Origin: Nocardia sp. NBC_01503
GTDB taxonomy: Bacteria > Actinomycetota > Actinomycetes > Mycobacteriales > Mycobacteriaceae
Assembly: GCF_036327755.1 (NCBI RefSeq)
Contig: NZ_CP109596.1
Span: 5,022,001-5,086,000 of the forward strand
Reading direction: 5' to 3'
Length of the DNA: 64,000 nt
The first letter of the stretch is position 1, and every line of letters starts with the position of its first letter. Of this stretch, positions 50,547 through 58,254 are shown piece by piece. The notes beneath the pieces were generated by a model. It had not been told where the DNA came from. It worked only from the letters and a program-made list of their open reading frames with translations, and searched no databases. Both the position numbers and the translations under genes were made by a program.

Positions 50547-51089
50547 TCAGAGTGTCAACAGCATTCGGGTATTGCCGAGGGTATTGGGCTTCACGTAGCT
50601 CAGGTCGAGGAATTCGGCGACACCGGTGTCGTAGGAGCGGCACATCTCGGCGTACACCTCGGCGGTGACGGGCGTGCCCTCGATCTCCACGAATCCGTGC
50701 CGGGCGAAGAACTCGACCTCGAAGGTCAGCACGAAGACCCGGCTCAGCGACAACTCCCGCGCCACGCTGATCAACTGCTGCACCAGCAGATGCCCGGCCC
50801 CGGTGCCCTTGATATCCGGGTGTACGGCGACCGTGCGAATCTCACCGAGGTCCGCCCACAGCACATGCAGCGCCCCGCAGCCGACGAGTTCCCCGTCGCG
50901 CTCGGCGACCCAGAATTCCTGAATCGCCTCGTACAGCGTCACCAGGTTCTTCTCCAGCAGGATCTTGCCGGCGTAGAAGTCGATGAGGCGTTTGATTCGG
51001 GGCACGTCAGTGGTTCGGGCACGACGGATGATCGGCGCCGTGGCCGTCATACCGTCTACCGAACCGCTGTGGGGTGCCCGTGTTGTCAT
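50547..51089 (-). CDS. argA: Amino-acid N-acetyltransferase (N-acetylglutamate synthase, Rv2747-like)
   Basis: This 180-residue GNAT resembles the single-domain mycobacterial N-acetylglutamate synthase that starts arginine biosynthesis. Shared segments are AGKILLEKNLVTLYEA, QEFWVAE, GCGALHVLWADLGEIRTVAV, FFARHGFVEIEGTPV and FLDLSYVKPNTLGN. It lies head-to-head with pgsA, the same neighbourhood as Rv2747/Rv2746c. ATG 51089 is seven bases after TACTGT; ATG 51050 would be the alternative (167 residues), closer in length to the mycobacterial protein's conserved part. Confidence 0.92.
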   Translation of the reverse strand: MTTRAPHSGSVDGMTATAPIIRRARTTDVPRIKRLIDFYAGKILLEKNLVTLYEAIQEFWVAERDGELVGCGALHVLWADLGEIRTVAVHPDIKGTGAGHLLVQQLISVARELSLSRVFVLTFEVEFFARHGFVEIEGTPVTAEVYAEMCRSYDTGVAEFLDLSYVKPNTLGNTRMLLTL

Positions 51090-51096
51090 GGGGTGC

Positions 51097-51125
51097 ACAG
51101 TAGTCGGCCCCGGTACCGATAGGCT
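51097..51125. promoter_or_regulatory. Overlapping divergent leaderless promoters of argA and pgsA
   Basis: On the minus strand TACTGT (51102-51097) is seven bases from the argA ATG. On the plus strand TAGGCT (51120-51125) is six bases from GTG 51132. The two -10 elements are only 17 bases apart, so the polymerases would compete. Confidence 0.55.
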
Positions 51126-51131
51126 TGGGGT

Positions 51132-51212
51132 GTGTCGTACATCCAGCCTCCCCGCATACCGGAATGGTCCGGAAACCATGGCCGGTTTCACGGCCGGTGG
51201 GGGCGCTGGTGA
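51132..51212 (+). CDS. Leaderless 26-residue upstream ORF coupled to pgsA
   Basis: GTG 51132 follows TAGGCT by six bases and opens a 26-codon frame ending at TGA 51210-51212. This stop overlaps the probable pgsA start GTG 51209 (GTGA). The peptide is rich in Gly, Arg, Trp and His (GNHGRFHGRWGRW at its end) and lacks any recognisable family. It could simply deliver ribosomes to pgsA or could regulate it through its own translation. No homology evidence was available. Confidence 0.45.
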   Translation: MSYIQPPRIPEWSGNHGRFHGRWGRW

Positions 51213-51877
51213 CCGTGCAGCGTGATGAGGTGGAAGGTCGCTGGGGTGATGCGGGCCCGCCGCGACCCGGATTCGCTCCCGCCGCCCCCGCAGCGGTCGA
51301 GCCCGCGGCGGTGCCGTTGATGAATATCGCGAATGTGCTGACGGTGCTGCGCATCGCGATCGTCCCGCTGTTCCTGGCCGCGCTCTTCGCCGCCGACGGC
51401 CATGATCCGCAGTGGCGCTGGGGTGCGGCGGCACTGTTCGGTATCGCCGCCATCACCGATCGCATCGATGGTCAGCTGGCCCGGAAATACGGCCTGGTCA
51501 CCGACTTCGGCAAACTCGCCGATCCGATCGCGGACAAGGCGCTGATCGGCGCCGCGCTGATCGGTCTGTCCATGCTGGGCGATCTGCCCTGGTGGATGAC
51601 GATCGTGATCGTGGCCCGCGAACTCGGTGTGACCCTGCTGCGCCTGGCGGTGGTCCGCCGCGGTGTGATCCCGGCCGGACGCGGCGGCAAGCTCAAGACG
51701 CTGGTGCAATCGGTCGCGATTGCTGTGCTTTTGCTCCCGCTTTCCGGCGGATTCGCCAGCGCCGGAATGGCCTTGATGTATGTCGCCGTGGTGCTCACGG
51801 TGGTGACCGGTCTGGATTACGTGGTGCAGGCGGCCAGGCTCTGGTTCGGTTCCCCCGGCGGCAGCCGTGCCGCCTGA
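51209..51877 (+). CDS. pgsA: CDP-diacylglycerol-glycerol-3-phosphate 3-phosphatidyltransferase-like (pgsA3)
   Basis: The 222-residue CDP-alcohol phosphatidyltransferase has the family signature D-x2-DG-x2-AR-x8-G-x3-D-x3-D in ITDRIDGQLARKYGLVTDFG followed by KLADPIADK, and about five membrane helices. It would make phosphatidylglycerophosphate for anionic phospholipids. In mycobacteria this copy lies with cinA, clgR and pspA, as here. GTG 51209 gives a 38-residue Pro/Ala-rich lead-in before the first helix; ATG 51320 would remove it. Confidence 0.9.
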   Translation: MTVQRDEVEGRWGDAGPPRPGFAPAAPAAVEPAAVPLMNIANVLTVLRIAIVPLFLAALFAADGHDPQWRWGAAALFGIAAITDRIDGQLARKYGLVTDFGKLADPIADKALIGAALIGLSMLGDLPWWMTIVIVARELGVTLLRLAVVRRGVIPAGRGGKLKTLVQSVAIAVLLLPLSGGFASAGMALMYVAVVLTVVTGLDYVVQAARLWFGSPGGSRAA

Positions 51878-52403
51878 TCTCGACTCGGCCGCGCCCGTTT
51901 CCGAGACAGCTGTGTCCGATCCACTGACCGCCCTCGTCCCCGCCGGGGAGTTGGTCGCCGCCCTGAAGTCCGCCGGTCAAACCGTCGCGACCGCGGAATC
52001 GCTGACCGCGGGCCTGCTCGCCGCCACCATCGCGGGAATTCCGGGCGCCAGCGCGGTGTTGCGGGGTGGACTGATCGTTTACGCCACCGAGCTCAAGCAT
52101 GATTTGGCCGGTGTGAGCGCGGACACCCTCGCCATCGAAGGGCCGGTCGCCGCGAGCACCGCCGAACAGCTGGCGGTAGGTGCCAGAACCACCTGCGGAG
52201 CGGACTGGGGAATCGGGCTCACCGGTGTCGCCGGACCCGATCCGCAGGACGGCTGCGAGGTCGGAACGGTGTTCCTCGGCATCGCCGGTGCGGAGGGCAC
52301 GGAGGTCATCCGGTTGAAACTGTCGGGCGACCGGTGGACGATCAGGGTGGGCTCGGTCCGCGCCGCGGTCGCCGAACTCGTCCGGAGTATTCGAGGCGGG
52401 TGA
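51867..52403 (+). CDS. cinA: CinA C-terminal-domain protein (nicotinamide-nucleotide amidase, PncC type)
   Basis: The 178-residue protein consists of only the CinA C-terminal amidase domain: VATAESLTAGLLAATIAGIPGAS with the catalytic Ser region, GGLIVYATELKHDLAGV and GIGLTGVAGPDPQDG. It deamidates nicotinamide mononucleotide in NAD recycling. It overlaps the pgsA end by 11 bases from a GTG start, so they are probably co-transcribed. The N-terminal CinA domain is absent, as in the mycobacterial counterpart. Confidence 0.93.
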   Translation: MPPDLDSAAPVSETAVSDPLTALVPAGELVAALKSAGQTVATAESLTAGLLAATIAGIPGASAVLRGGLIVYATELKHDLAGVSADTLAIEGPVAASTAEQLAVGARTTCGADWGIGLTGVAGPDPQDGCEVGTVFLGIAGAEGTEVIRLKLSGDRWTIRVGSVRAAVAELVRSIRGG

Positions 52404-52484
52404 AGTGGCCGGGAACGCGCGGCCGACGCCGGACGTTGTCCAGTCAAACGCTGGGTCCGGCGAGACGAGTGTGAGGAGAACGGG

Positions 52485-52898
52485 ATGACGCTGCTGCGGG
52501 AAGCGATCGGGGAGAGTCTGCGGCGCGCTCGCGTCGCCCAGAGCCGGACGCTGCGTGAGGTCTCGACCTCGGCGCGAGTGAGCCTGGGGTACCTGTCGGA
52601 GGTCGAGCGGGGGCGCAAGGAGGCATCGAGCGAGCTGCTGGCCGCCATCTGCCAGGCCCTGGACGTGCCGCTGGCGCAGGTGCTCGTCGATGTCAGCGCG
52701 ACCATGGCCGATGCTGATCGGGCCGCCGCCAAAAAGGCTGTGGCCACGGCGAATCCCCCACTGGCCGCCGCCGGTGCCGGGGTACGGCCGCGGGGCGGGG
52801 ACGGCGATGTGCCGCGAGCCGGGGATGCCGGTTTCGGGCCGCGCATCGTCATTCCGGCCCCCAAATCGGATCGCTTGGTTCTGGTCGCGGCCAAGTGA
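52485..52898 (+). CDS. clgR: ClgR-type transcriptional activator
   Basis: The 137-residue protein has an XRE-like helix-turn-helix, residues about 8-65 (LRRARVAQSRTLREVS, SLGYLSEVERGRKEASSELLAAIC), as in ClgR, which activates clp protease and stress genes. In mycobacteria it also drives the pspA operon that follows. The C-terminus ends VAAK; ClgR proteins are often unstable ClpP substrates through alanine-rich ends, and the extra Lys may alter that. GAGGAG precedes ATG 52485. Its 205-base distance to pspA leaves room for a promoter. Confidence 0.9.
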   Translation: MTLLREAIGESLRRARVAQSRTLREVSTSARVSLGYLSEVERGRKEASSELLAAICQALDVPLAQVLVDVSATMADADRAAAKKAVATANPPLAAAGAGVRPRGGDGDVPRAGDAGFGPRIVIPAPKSDRLVLVAAK

Positions 52899-53103
52899 TG
52901 GTTGTGCGTACCGCACGTGATTACGGTGCGCGGCAGCCGAAAGGGATAAATTCTCTGTAGGCTTCGTGCCGGAGGCGCCGTGCAGGTGCGGGTTTTCCGG
53001 TCCGTCGCCGCGCAGTGGAGGATAGGGACAACCGGGTGCGTGACGGTCGCGCACTATGTCGCGCGAAGGCGCGCGGCACGTCAGATGGAGGCGGGATCAA
53101 TCG

Positions 53104-53925
53104 ATGGCTAATCCGTTCGTGAAGGCCTGGAAGTACATGATGGCCCTCTTCGATTCCAAGATCGAGGAGCATGCGGATCCGAAGGTGCAGATCCAGCAGG
53201 CCATCGAGGAGGCCCAGCGGCAGCACCAGGCGCTGTCGCAGCAGGCGGCGTCGGTGATCGGCAACCAGCGTCAGCTGGAGATGAAGCTGAACCGTCAGCT
53301 CGACGAGGTCGAGAAGCTCAATGCCAATGCGCGCCAGGCGGTCATGCTCGCCGATCAGGCCGCCGGTGCGGGCGATACCGAGAAGGCGATCCAATACACC
53401 AACGCCGCTGAGGCTTTCGCCGCGCAGCTGGTCACCGCCGAGCAGGCGGTGGAGGATCTGAAGGTGTTGCACGACCAGTCGTTGCAGGCCGCAGCTCAGG
53501 CCAAGAAAGCGGTCGAGCAGAACGCCATGCTGCTGCAGCAGAAGGTCGCCGAGCGCACCAAGCTGCTGTCCCAGCTGGAGCAGGCCAAGATGCAGGAGCA
53601 GGTTTCGGCCTCGCTGCAGCAGATGGACTCCACCCTGTCCGCCCCCGGTACCACCCCCAGCCTGGACGCGGTGCGCGAGAAGATCGAGCGTCGCTACGCC
53701 AATGCCCTCGGCGCTGCCGAGCTGGCCCAGAACACGGTGCAGGGTCGCATGATGGAGGTCCAGCAGGCCAGCGTCCAGATGGCCGGGCACAGCCGCCTCG
53801 AGCAGATCCGCGCCTCCATGCGCGGTGACGCGCTGCCCGCCGGTGGCAACAACCAGCAGGCCGTCCCGAACCCCGCGGCCGCGCCGCAGATCAACACCAA
53901 CAAGGGTCAGGCGGCCCAGCAGTAG
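53104..53925 (+). CDS. pspA: Phage-shock/envelope-stress protein PspA (35-kDa antigen)
   Basis: The 273-residue, almost wholly coiled-coil protein starts MANPFVKAWKYMMALFDSK and has the PspA/IM30 pattern DPKVQIQQAIEEAQRQHQ, long Gln/Ala/Lys heptads, and an Ala/Asn/Gln-rich tail. PspA coats damaged inner membrane and supports its integrity. It matches the mycobacterial 35-kDa antigen Rv2744c by context. The frame opens at 53056, but ATG 53104 fits the family start. The gap upstream contains several CGCG palindromes, without a clear ClgR site. Confidence 0.95.
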   Translation: MANPFVKAWKYMMALFDSKIEEHADPKVQIQQAIEEAQRQHQALSQQAASVIGNQRQLEMKLNRQLDEVEKLNANARQAVMLADQAAGAGDTEKAIQYTNAAEAFAAQLVTAEQAVEDLKVLHDQSLQAAAQAKKAVEQNAMLLQQKVAERTKLLSQLEQAKMQEQVSASLQQMDSTLSAPGTTPSLDAVREKIERRYANALGAAELAQNTVQGRMMEVQQASVQMAGHSRLEQIRASMRGDALPAGGNNQQAVPNPAAAPQINTNKGQAAQQ

Positions 53926-53953
53926 ATCAGCGGTAGCGAAAGGCATTACGACG

Positions 53954-55204
53954 ATGGGGAGATCGCGGGCGCAAAACACCCCCGCGACCTCCCCTGCCCG
54001 TTTTCTGCGCCGCTCGCGCCCCGAACAGACGGCCCCGATTCCCGGCCTCCCTTCTCCCTTCGGCCCGGCTCCCACCAGTGAATCGACACCGCCGCATCGG
54101 CAGGACGACAGCTACGGTGCACATGCTTCCAGCCCTTCCGAGGCGACTTCGCCGCAGTTCGGGCCGTCGACTCCGCGGGAGGCGTGGGTGCCGCCCGCCC
54201 AGGCCGGACCGAATCCGCGGACGCGTGGTGGTGCGGCGGCGCGTGATCCGCAGCCGGGCTTCGAACATGGTTATGGCGCAGCCGCTTCCGGGTCGGCCGC
54301 TGCCGGTGCGAAGGGGTCTCAGGAGCCGCCGCGGGTGAACGAGAGTTCGGCTGGGCGGGCGAAGCGGGGGCGGGCCGCTCGGGTGGCTCGGGAGATGTTG
54401 GCGCCCACGGGGGTTGGGCCGGAGGAGTTGGCGCAGCGGCTGCCGGACACCTTGCGAGGGGTGGGGGAGCAGGCATTGGTTGCCGTGCGCAAGTGGGCTG
54501 ATCCGCGGGAGCGGGAGCTGCGCAAGCGGCGACGGGCTCGGCGGCGGAGTTTGCGGCTTGGGACCGCCGGTGGGTTGACCACTGCGGGAACTGTCGGGCT
54601 GGTGCTCATTTCGGCCCCCGCCTGGGCGGTGATCGTGGTCGGTGGCGGTGCCGTGGCGCTGGTGACCGGCACCGCGGTCACGGCGAAGAAGTATTTGCAG
54701 TTGCGGAAGGAGCCGCTGCCGCAGGCGGCGTTCACACCTCGGAAGTTGCCGCCGTTGCGGTCGGCCGCTCGGGCGTCGATTGCCCGGCTGGTCCGGGCGG
54801 AGCGGGCCCTGCACGGGCTCGGTGCGCAGATCGCGCGGTCGGGGCGGCTGCCTGTCGAGGACCTGAGCGATACGTTGGAGACGGCCTCCTCGGGCGCGGC
54901 CGCGCTGCATGCGCTGGCCGCCGATGTGGTCGCGATGGAGCAGGCGGCGGGCGTGCTCGGACCGCAGAATTCGCCACTGACAGAGCATGTTCGGGCCGTT
55001 TCGGTGCGCCTCGATGGTGGCGTCGTCGAATTCGAGGGTATGGTCGCGGCCGCCGCGCGCGTGCTGGCCGTCCCGGAGAGTGCCGCCGTCGCCGATGATC
55101 TCGGCTGGGCCATGGTGAATCTGCGCGATGCCGCCGACCGCCTGGACGGCTGGGCGCAGGCGCTCACCGAATTGGCCGACGAACGCTTCCGCGCCAACCC
55201 CTGA
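53954..55204 (+). CDS. Envelope-stress membrane protein PspM-like (Rv2743c type)
   Basis: The 416-residue product has a Pro/Ser/Ala-rich, probably disordered N-terminus of about 140 residues, a basic stretch (RERELRKRRRARRRSLRLG), a hydrophobic helix pair (about 215-255) and an Ala-rich helical tail. Location directly after clgR-pspA and the helix pair match mycobacterial PspM, which links PspA to the membrane, but it is about 145 residues longer. GAAAGG lies 11 bases before ATG 53954. A PspN-like fourth gene is not present. Confidence 0.78.
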   Translation: MGRSRAQNTPATSPARFLRRSRPEQTAPIPGLPSPFGPAPTSESTPPHRQDDSYGAHASSPSEATSPQFGPSTPREAWVPPAQAGPNPRTRGGAAARDPQPGFEHGYGAAASGSAAAGAKGSQEPPRVNESSAGRAKRGRAARVAREMLAPTGVGPEELAQRLPDTLRGVGEQALVAVRKWADPRERELRKRRRARRRSLRLGTAGGLTTAGTVGLVLISAPAWAVIVVGGGAVALVTGTAVTAKKYLQLRKEPLPQAAFTPRKLPPLRSAARASIARLVRAERALHGLGAQIARSGRLPVEDLSDTLETASSGAAALHALAADVVAMEQAAGVLGPQNSPLTEHVRAVSVRLDGGVVEFEGMVAAAARVLAVPESAAVADDLGWAMVNLRDAADRLDGWAQALTELADERFRANP

Positions 55205-55267
55205 GCGATTCGGCCGAGAGCTTCGCCGTCGCGTCGACCCTCACGACCCCTGGCGGGCGTTGCCGTC

Positions 55268-55280
55268 TAGCGTTGGTCCA
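55268..55280 (+). promoter_or_regulatory. Leaderless-type -10 for the oxidoreductase gene
   Basis: TAGCGT (55268-55273), seven bases, then ATG 55281. It has the same hexamer as the alcohol dehydrogenase at 646. Confidence 0.55.
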
Positions 55281-56237
55281 ATGGACAGCATGCGCGCGGT
55301 GACTATCTCCGATTTCGGTGCCGAGCCCGAGTTGGTCGAGCTGCCGATGCCCGAGCCCGGGCCCGATGAGGTGCTGGTTCGGGTCGAGGCGGCGGCGGTC
55401 AACCCCTTCGACTGGAAAGTCGTCGATGGGGCATTGAAAGACTTTGTGCCGCATCAGTTTCCGTTGGTTCTCGGCAATGACGCCGCCGGGGTCGTCGAGC
55501 GGGTGGGTGCGGATGTGGTCCGTTTCCGCCCGGGCGATCGGGTGTGCGGGCAGTTCATGAGCGTGCGCCACGGGCGCGGCGCCTGCGCCGAGTACGCGGT
55601 CATCTCCGGGAAGAGCTATGCGGTCGTCCTCCCGGCGGACCTGCCGTTCGATATCGCCGCCGCGCTGCCGACCGCCGGAATGTCGGCCTACAACGCCATC
55701 GATGCCGCCTGCGGAGCCGATGACCGGACGATCCTGATCAACGGCGCGACCGGCGGCGTCGGCCAGTTCGCCGTCCAGTTCGCCGCGCGGCGCGGGCTCC
55801 GCGTAATCGCCACGGCCGGTCCGGATATGGCGGACTACCTCGGTGAGCTCGGTGCGACCGAGCTCGTCGACCGCGCCCTCGGCGATACCGTCGATCAGGT
55901 CCGCGCCGCACACCCGGAGGGTCTGGACGCCGTCCTGGATCTGGTGAGCGGGCCCGCCGACGCACTGCGCGTCGCGCGATTGCTCGATACCGGCGGCACT
56001 CTCGTCAGCACCGTCGGCGGCCTCGACAAGGACGCGCTCGCGGCGATGGGTGTGCTCGGGGTGAACTTCCAGAACAAGTCGAGCAATGAACTCCTCACCA
56101 CCCTGGTCGCCATGGCCGCCGCCGGTATGCTGAAGGTGCGCATCGACGCGGCGATCCCATTGTCCGAGGTCGCCGCCCGCGCATCGAAGCTGCGGACCGC
56201 GCGTTCGCGTGGCAAGACGGTGATCCTGCCCGGATAG
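55281..56237 (+). CDS. NADP-dependent quinone-oxidoreductase-like protein (zinc-free MDR)
   Basis: The 318-residue protein has the MDR fold without the zinc cysteines. AAAVNPFDWKVVDG and FPLVLGNDAAGVVERVGADV form the N-terminal domain, and NGATGGVGQFAVQFAARRG is the nucleotide-binding loop. Such enzymes reduce quinones or enones. The start at 55281 is set by the leaderless -10; the upstream frame lies in pspM. A fragment of a related gene follows at about 56630. Confidence 0.9.
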   Translation: MDSMRAVTISDFGAEPELVELPMPEPGPDEVLVRVEAAAVNPFDWKVVDGALKDFVPHQFPLVLGNDAAGVVERVGADVVRFRPGDRVCGQFMSVRHGRGACAEYAVISGKSYAVVLPADLPFDIAAALPTAGMSAYNAIDAACGADDRTILINGATGGVGQFAVQFAARRGLRVIATAGPDMADYLGELGATELVDRALGDTVDQVRAAHPEGLDAVLDLVSGPADALRVARLLDTGGTLVSTVGGLDKDALAAMGVLGVNFQNKSSNELLTTLVAMAAAGMLKVRIDAAIPLSEVAARASKLRTARSRGKTVILPG

Positions 56238-56365
56238 CGCCCTCGGGGACAACCCTGAACTTTCCCCGATATCGGCGCTGACCTGGTGATTTTCTGGCCT
56301 CGAACCCGCAGAATCGAAGTAACGGATCGCGCTGATCGCGGTTCGGGAACTACGGGAGGCACGGA

Positions 56366-56539
56366 ATGCTTTGGAAGATCATCGGCATAGTCGCGGTTGT
56401 CTGGATCGCGCTCGCCATTATCGGCGCGCTGATCAAAGGGCTGTTCCCGATCCTCATGATCAGCTTGGTGGTTTTCGGCCTGTACCTGGTGTACAAGGCG
56501 GTGTCGGGTTCGAACAAGTCCCCGATGAGCAAGCTGTAG
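56366..56539 (+). CDS. 57-residue membrane protein
   Basis: GGGAGG is six bases before ATG 56366. The 57-codon frame encodes two hydrophobic segments (about residues 3-24, IIGIVAVVWIALAIIG, and 27-45, LFPILMISLVVFGLYLVY) followed by a basic hydrophilic end (KAVSGSNKSPMSKL). It is a convincing small membrane protein by signal and composition. Proximity to the psp block suggests, but does not show, an envelope role. Confidence 0.75.
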   Translation: MLWKIIGIVAVVWIALAIIGALIKGLFPILMISLVVFGLYLVYKAVSGSNKSPMSKL

Positions 56540-56629
56540 CGGTATCGGAACCTCGCTCGTGGGCCATTCGGAGATGATTCCGAATGGCCCACAGCCATTT
56601 TCGGGCCACGCTTTCGGGCCCATCGATAT

Positions 56630-56958
56630 CGCACGGGCGTGGACGTGGCGATAGACACCATCGGATCCGATGAGGCCGTGGATGTTTCGCTCGCGCTGGT
56701 CGCGGACCGGCAGCGTATTGCCACCATCGCCGCCTTCGCGCGCGGTTTCCAGGAGGGCTTCCAGGTGCTCGGTGGTGGTCCCGGCGCCGATCCCGGCACC
56801 GAGATTCGCAATGCGGCATGGCGTGAGCTCCTGCCCTTGGTCGCTTCCGGAAAGTTGGACCTCGCCATCGCCGCGACCTACCCGCTCGGCGAGGCCGGGC
56901 GGCGCATGAGTCCGTGATTGCGGGCCATCCGGGTGGAAAGGTTGTTCTACTGCCCTGA
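56630..56958 (+). pseudogene. Truncated, frameshifted remnant of a quinone-oxidoreductase gene
   Basis: From about 56639 the frame encodes the C-terminal third of a zinc-free MDR protein: VDVAIDTIGSDEAVDVSL, then PLVASGKLDLAIAATYPLGEAG. Near 56903 the frame breaks; the usual ending, HESVIAGHPGGKVVLLP, continues in another frame to TGA 56958, consistent with loss of one base. The N-terminal two thirds are absent. It is not simply a copy of the intact gene 400 bases upstream, whose C-terminus differs. Confidence 0.85.
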
Positions 56959-56995
56959 TTTCGGCGAAATGTCCCTTCGGGGTGACCCGCTTGGC

Positions 56996-57018
56996 ATATG
57001 TTGTTGCCCACAACATAT
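56996..57018. promoter_or_regulatory. Palindromic operator upstream of the sugar-binding protein
   Basis: ATATGTTGT (56996-57004), five bases, ACAACATAT (57010-57018): a perfect nine-base inverted repeat 48 bases before the gene start. It is AT-rich against its surroundings and is a good candidate site for the ROK regulator encoded at 60547. Confidence 0.75.
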
Positions 57019-57066
57019 CCCCGGGCGGCCGCAATCCGGTGGCCGCCACTGGAAAGGGTCACCCTG

Positions 57067-58224
57067 ATGAGGACGAAGAACACGCTGACACCCCAGCACT
57101 CCCGCCGCCTGCGGTCCGGGACAATCGCTGTCGCGGTGGCACTATCGGGTCTGCTGACGTTCACCGCGTGCGGATCCAACTCCACCAGCACCACCGAATC
57201 GTCCTCCGCGCCCTCGGGTGGCGGCGGCAATGGCACGGTCGGGGTCATTCTCCCCGAGACCGCCACCTCGGCCCGCTGGGAATCCTTCGACAAACCCATG
57301 CTCCAACAGGCCCTGCGCGCACAGGGATTCGACGCCGATGTGCAGAACGCGCAGGGTGATGTCCAGAAGTTCACCACCCTCGCCGACGGCATGATCGCCA
57401 AGGGCGTCAAGGTGCTCATCGTCGCCTCGATCAACAGCGAGGTCGGCAGCGCGGTCGCCGCCAAGGCCAAGAGGGCCGGTATTCCGACCATCGACTACGA
57501 CCGGCTCAATCTCGGCGGATCCTCGGACTACTACGTCTCGTTCGACAATGTCCGCGTCGGTGAACTCCAGGGTCAGGCGCTGATCACCGCGCTCAAGGAC
57601 AAGCCCGCCGCGCAGGTCATCGAGATCGAGGGCGCGCCGACCGATAACAATGCCACCCTGTTCCATCAGGGTCAGCTCAAAGCGCTTCAGCCGCTTTATG
57701 ATTCGGGCGCGCTGAAGCTGGTGCGCAGCCAGGCCATCGACGGTTGGGATAATCAGAAGGGCGGCAGCACCTTCGAGCAGATCCTCACCGGCAACGGCGG
57801 CAAGGTCGACGGCGTGGTCGCCGCCAATGACGGACTCGCGGGCGCGGTCATCACCGTGCTGAAGAAGAACGGGCTCAACGGCAAGGTGCCGGTGACCGGC
57901 CAGGACGCCACCGCCGACGGCCTGAAGAACGTTCTGCGCGGCGATCAGTACATGACGGTCTTCAAGCCCATCAAGGACGAGGCCGAATCCGCCGCGAAAC
58001 TCGCCGCGGCGCTTGCCAAGGGCGATACCGCCGCAGCGGATGCGCTGGCGCAGGGCGTGAGCCAGGATCCCAAGGGAAAGCGTGACGTGAAATCCGTACT
58101 GCTGACCCCGCAGACGATCACCCGCGCCGACGTCAAGCAGGTGACCGACGCGGGCTTCGTCAAGGCATCCGATATCTGCGGCGGCGATCTCAAGGCCGCC
58201 TGCACCGAACTCGGCATCTCCTGA
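57067..58224 (+). CDS. Sugar ABC transporter substrate-binding lipoprotein (XylF-like)
   Basis: The 385-residue product has a lipoprotein signal (LSGLLTFTACGSN) and a periplasmic-binding-protein type I fold like xylose- and ribose-binding proteins: GVILPETATSARWESFD, LIVASINSEVGSAVAAKAKRAG with PTIDYDRL, and AANDGLAGAVI, VPVTGQDA. It delivers a pentose or related sugar to the transporter encoded by the next two genes. D-xylose is favoured by similarity to XylF but not certain. A palindrome upstream and a ROK gene downstream suggest sugar-responsive control. Confidence 0.88.
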   Translation: MRTKNTLTPQHSRRLRSGTIAVAVALSGLLTFTACGSNSTSTTESSSAPSGGGGNGTVGVILPETATSARWESFDKPMLQQALRAQGFDADVQNAQGDVQKFTTLADGMIAKGVKVLIVASINSEVGSAVAAKAKRAGIPTIDYDRLNLGGSSDYYVSFDNVRVGELQGQALITALKDKPAAQVIEIEGAPTDNNATLFHQGQLKALQPLYDSGALKLVRSQAIDGWDNQKGGSTFEQILTGNGGKVDGVVAANDGLAGAVITVLKKNGLNGKVPVTGQDATADGLKNVLRGDQYMTVFKPIKDEAESAAKLAAALAKGDTAAADALAQGVSQDPKGKRDVKSVLLTPQTITRADVKQVTDAGFVKASDICGGDLKAACTELGIS

Positions 58225-58254
58225 CGGTGCTGTAGCGAGCCAGAAAGTGTTGTG

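Noticed and set aside
52899..53103. ClgR-binding site upstream of pspA
   Set aside because: The region has several CGCG palindromes, but I could not fit the spaced CGC/GCG motif expected for ClgR, so no operator is called.
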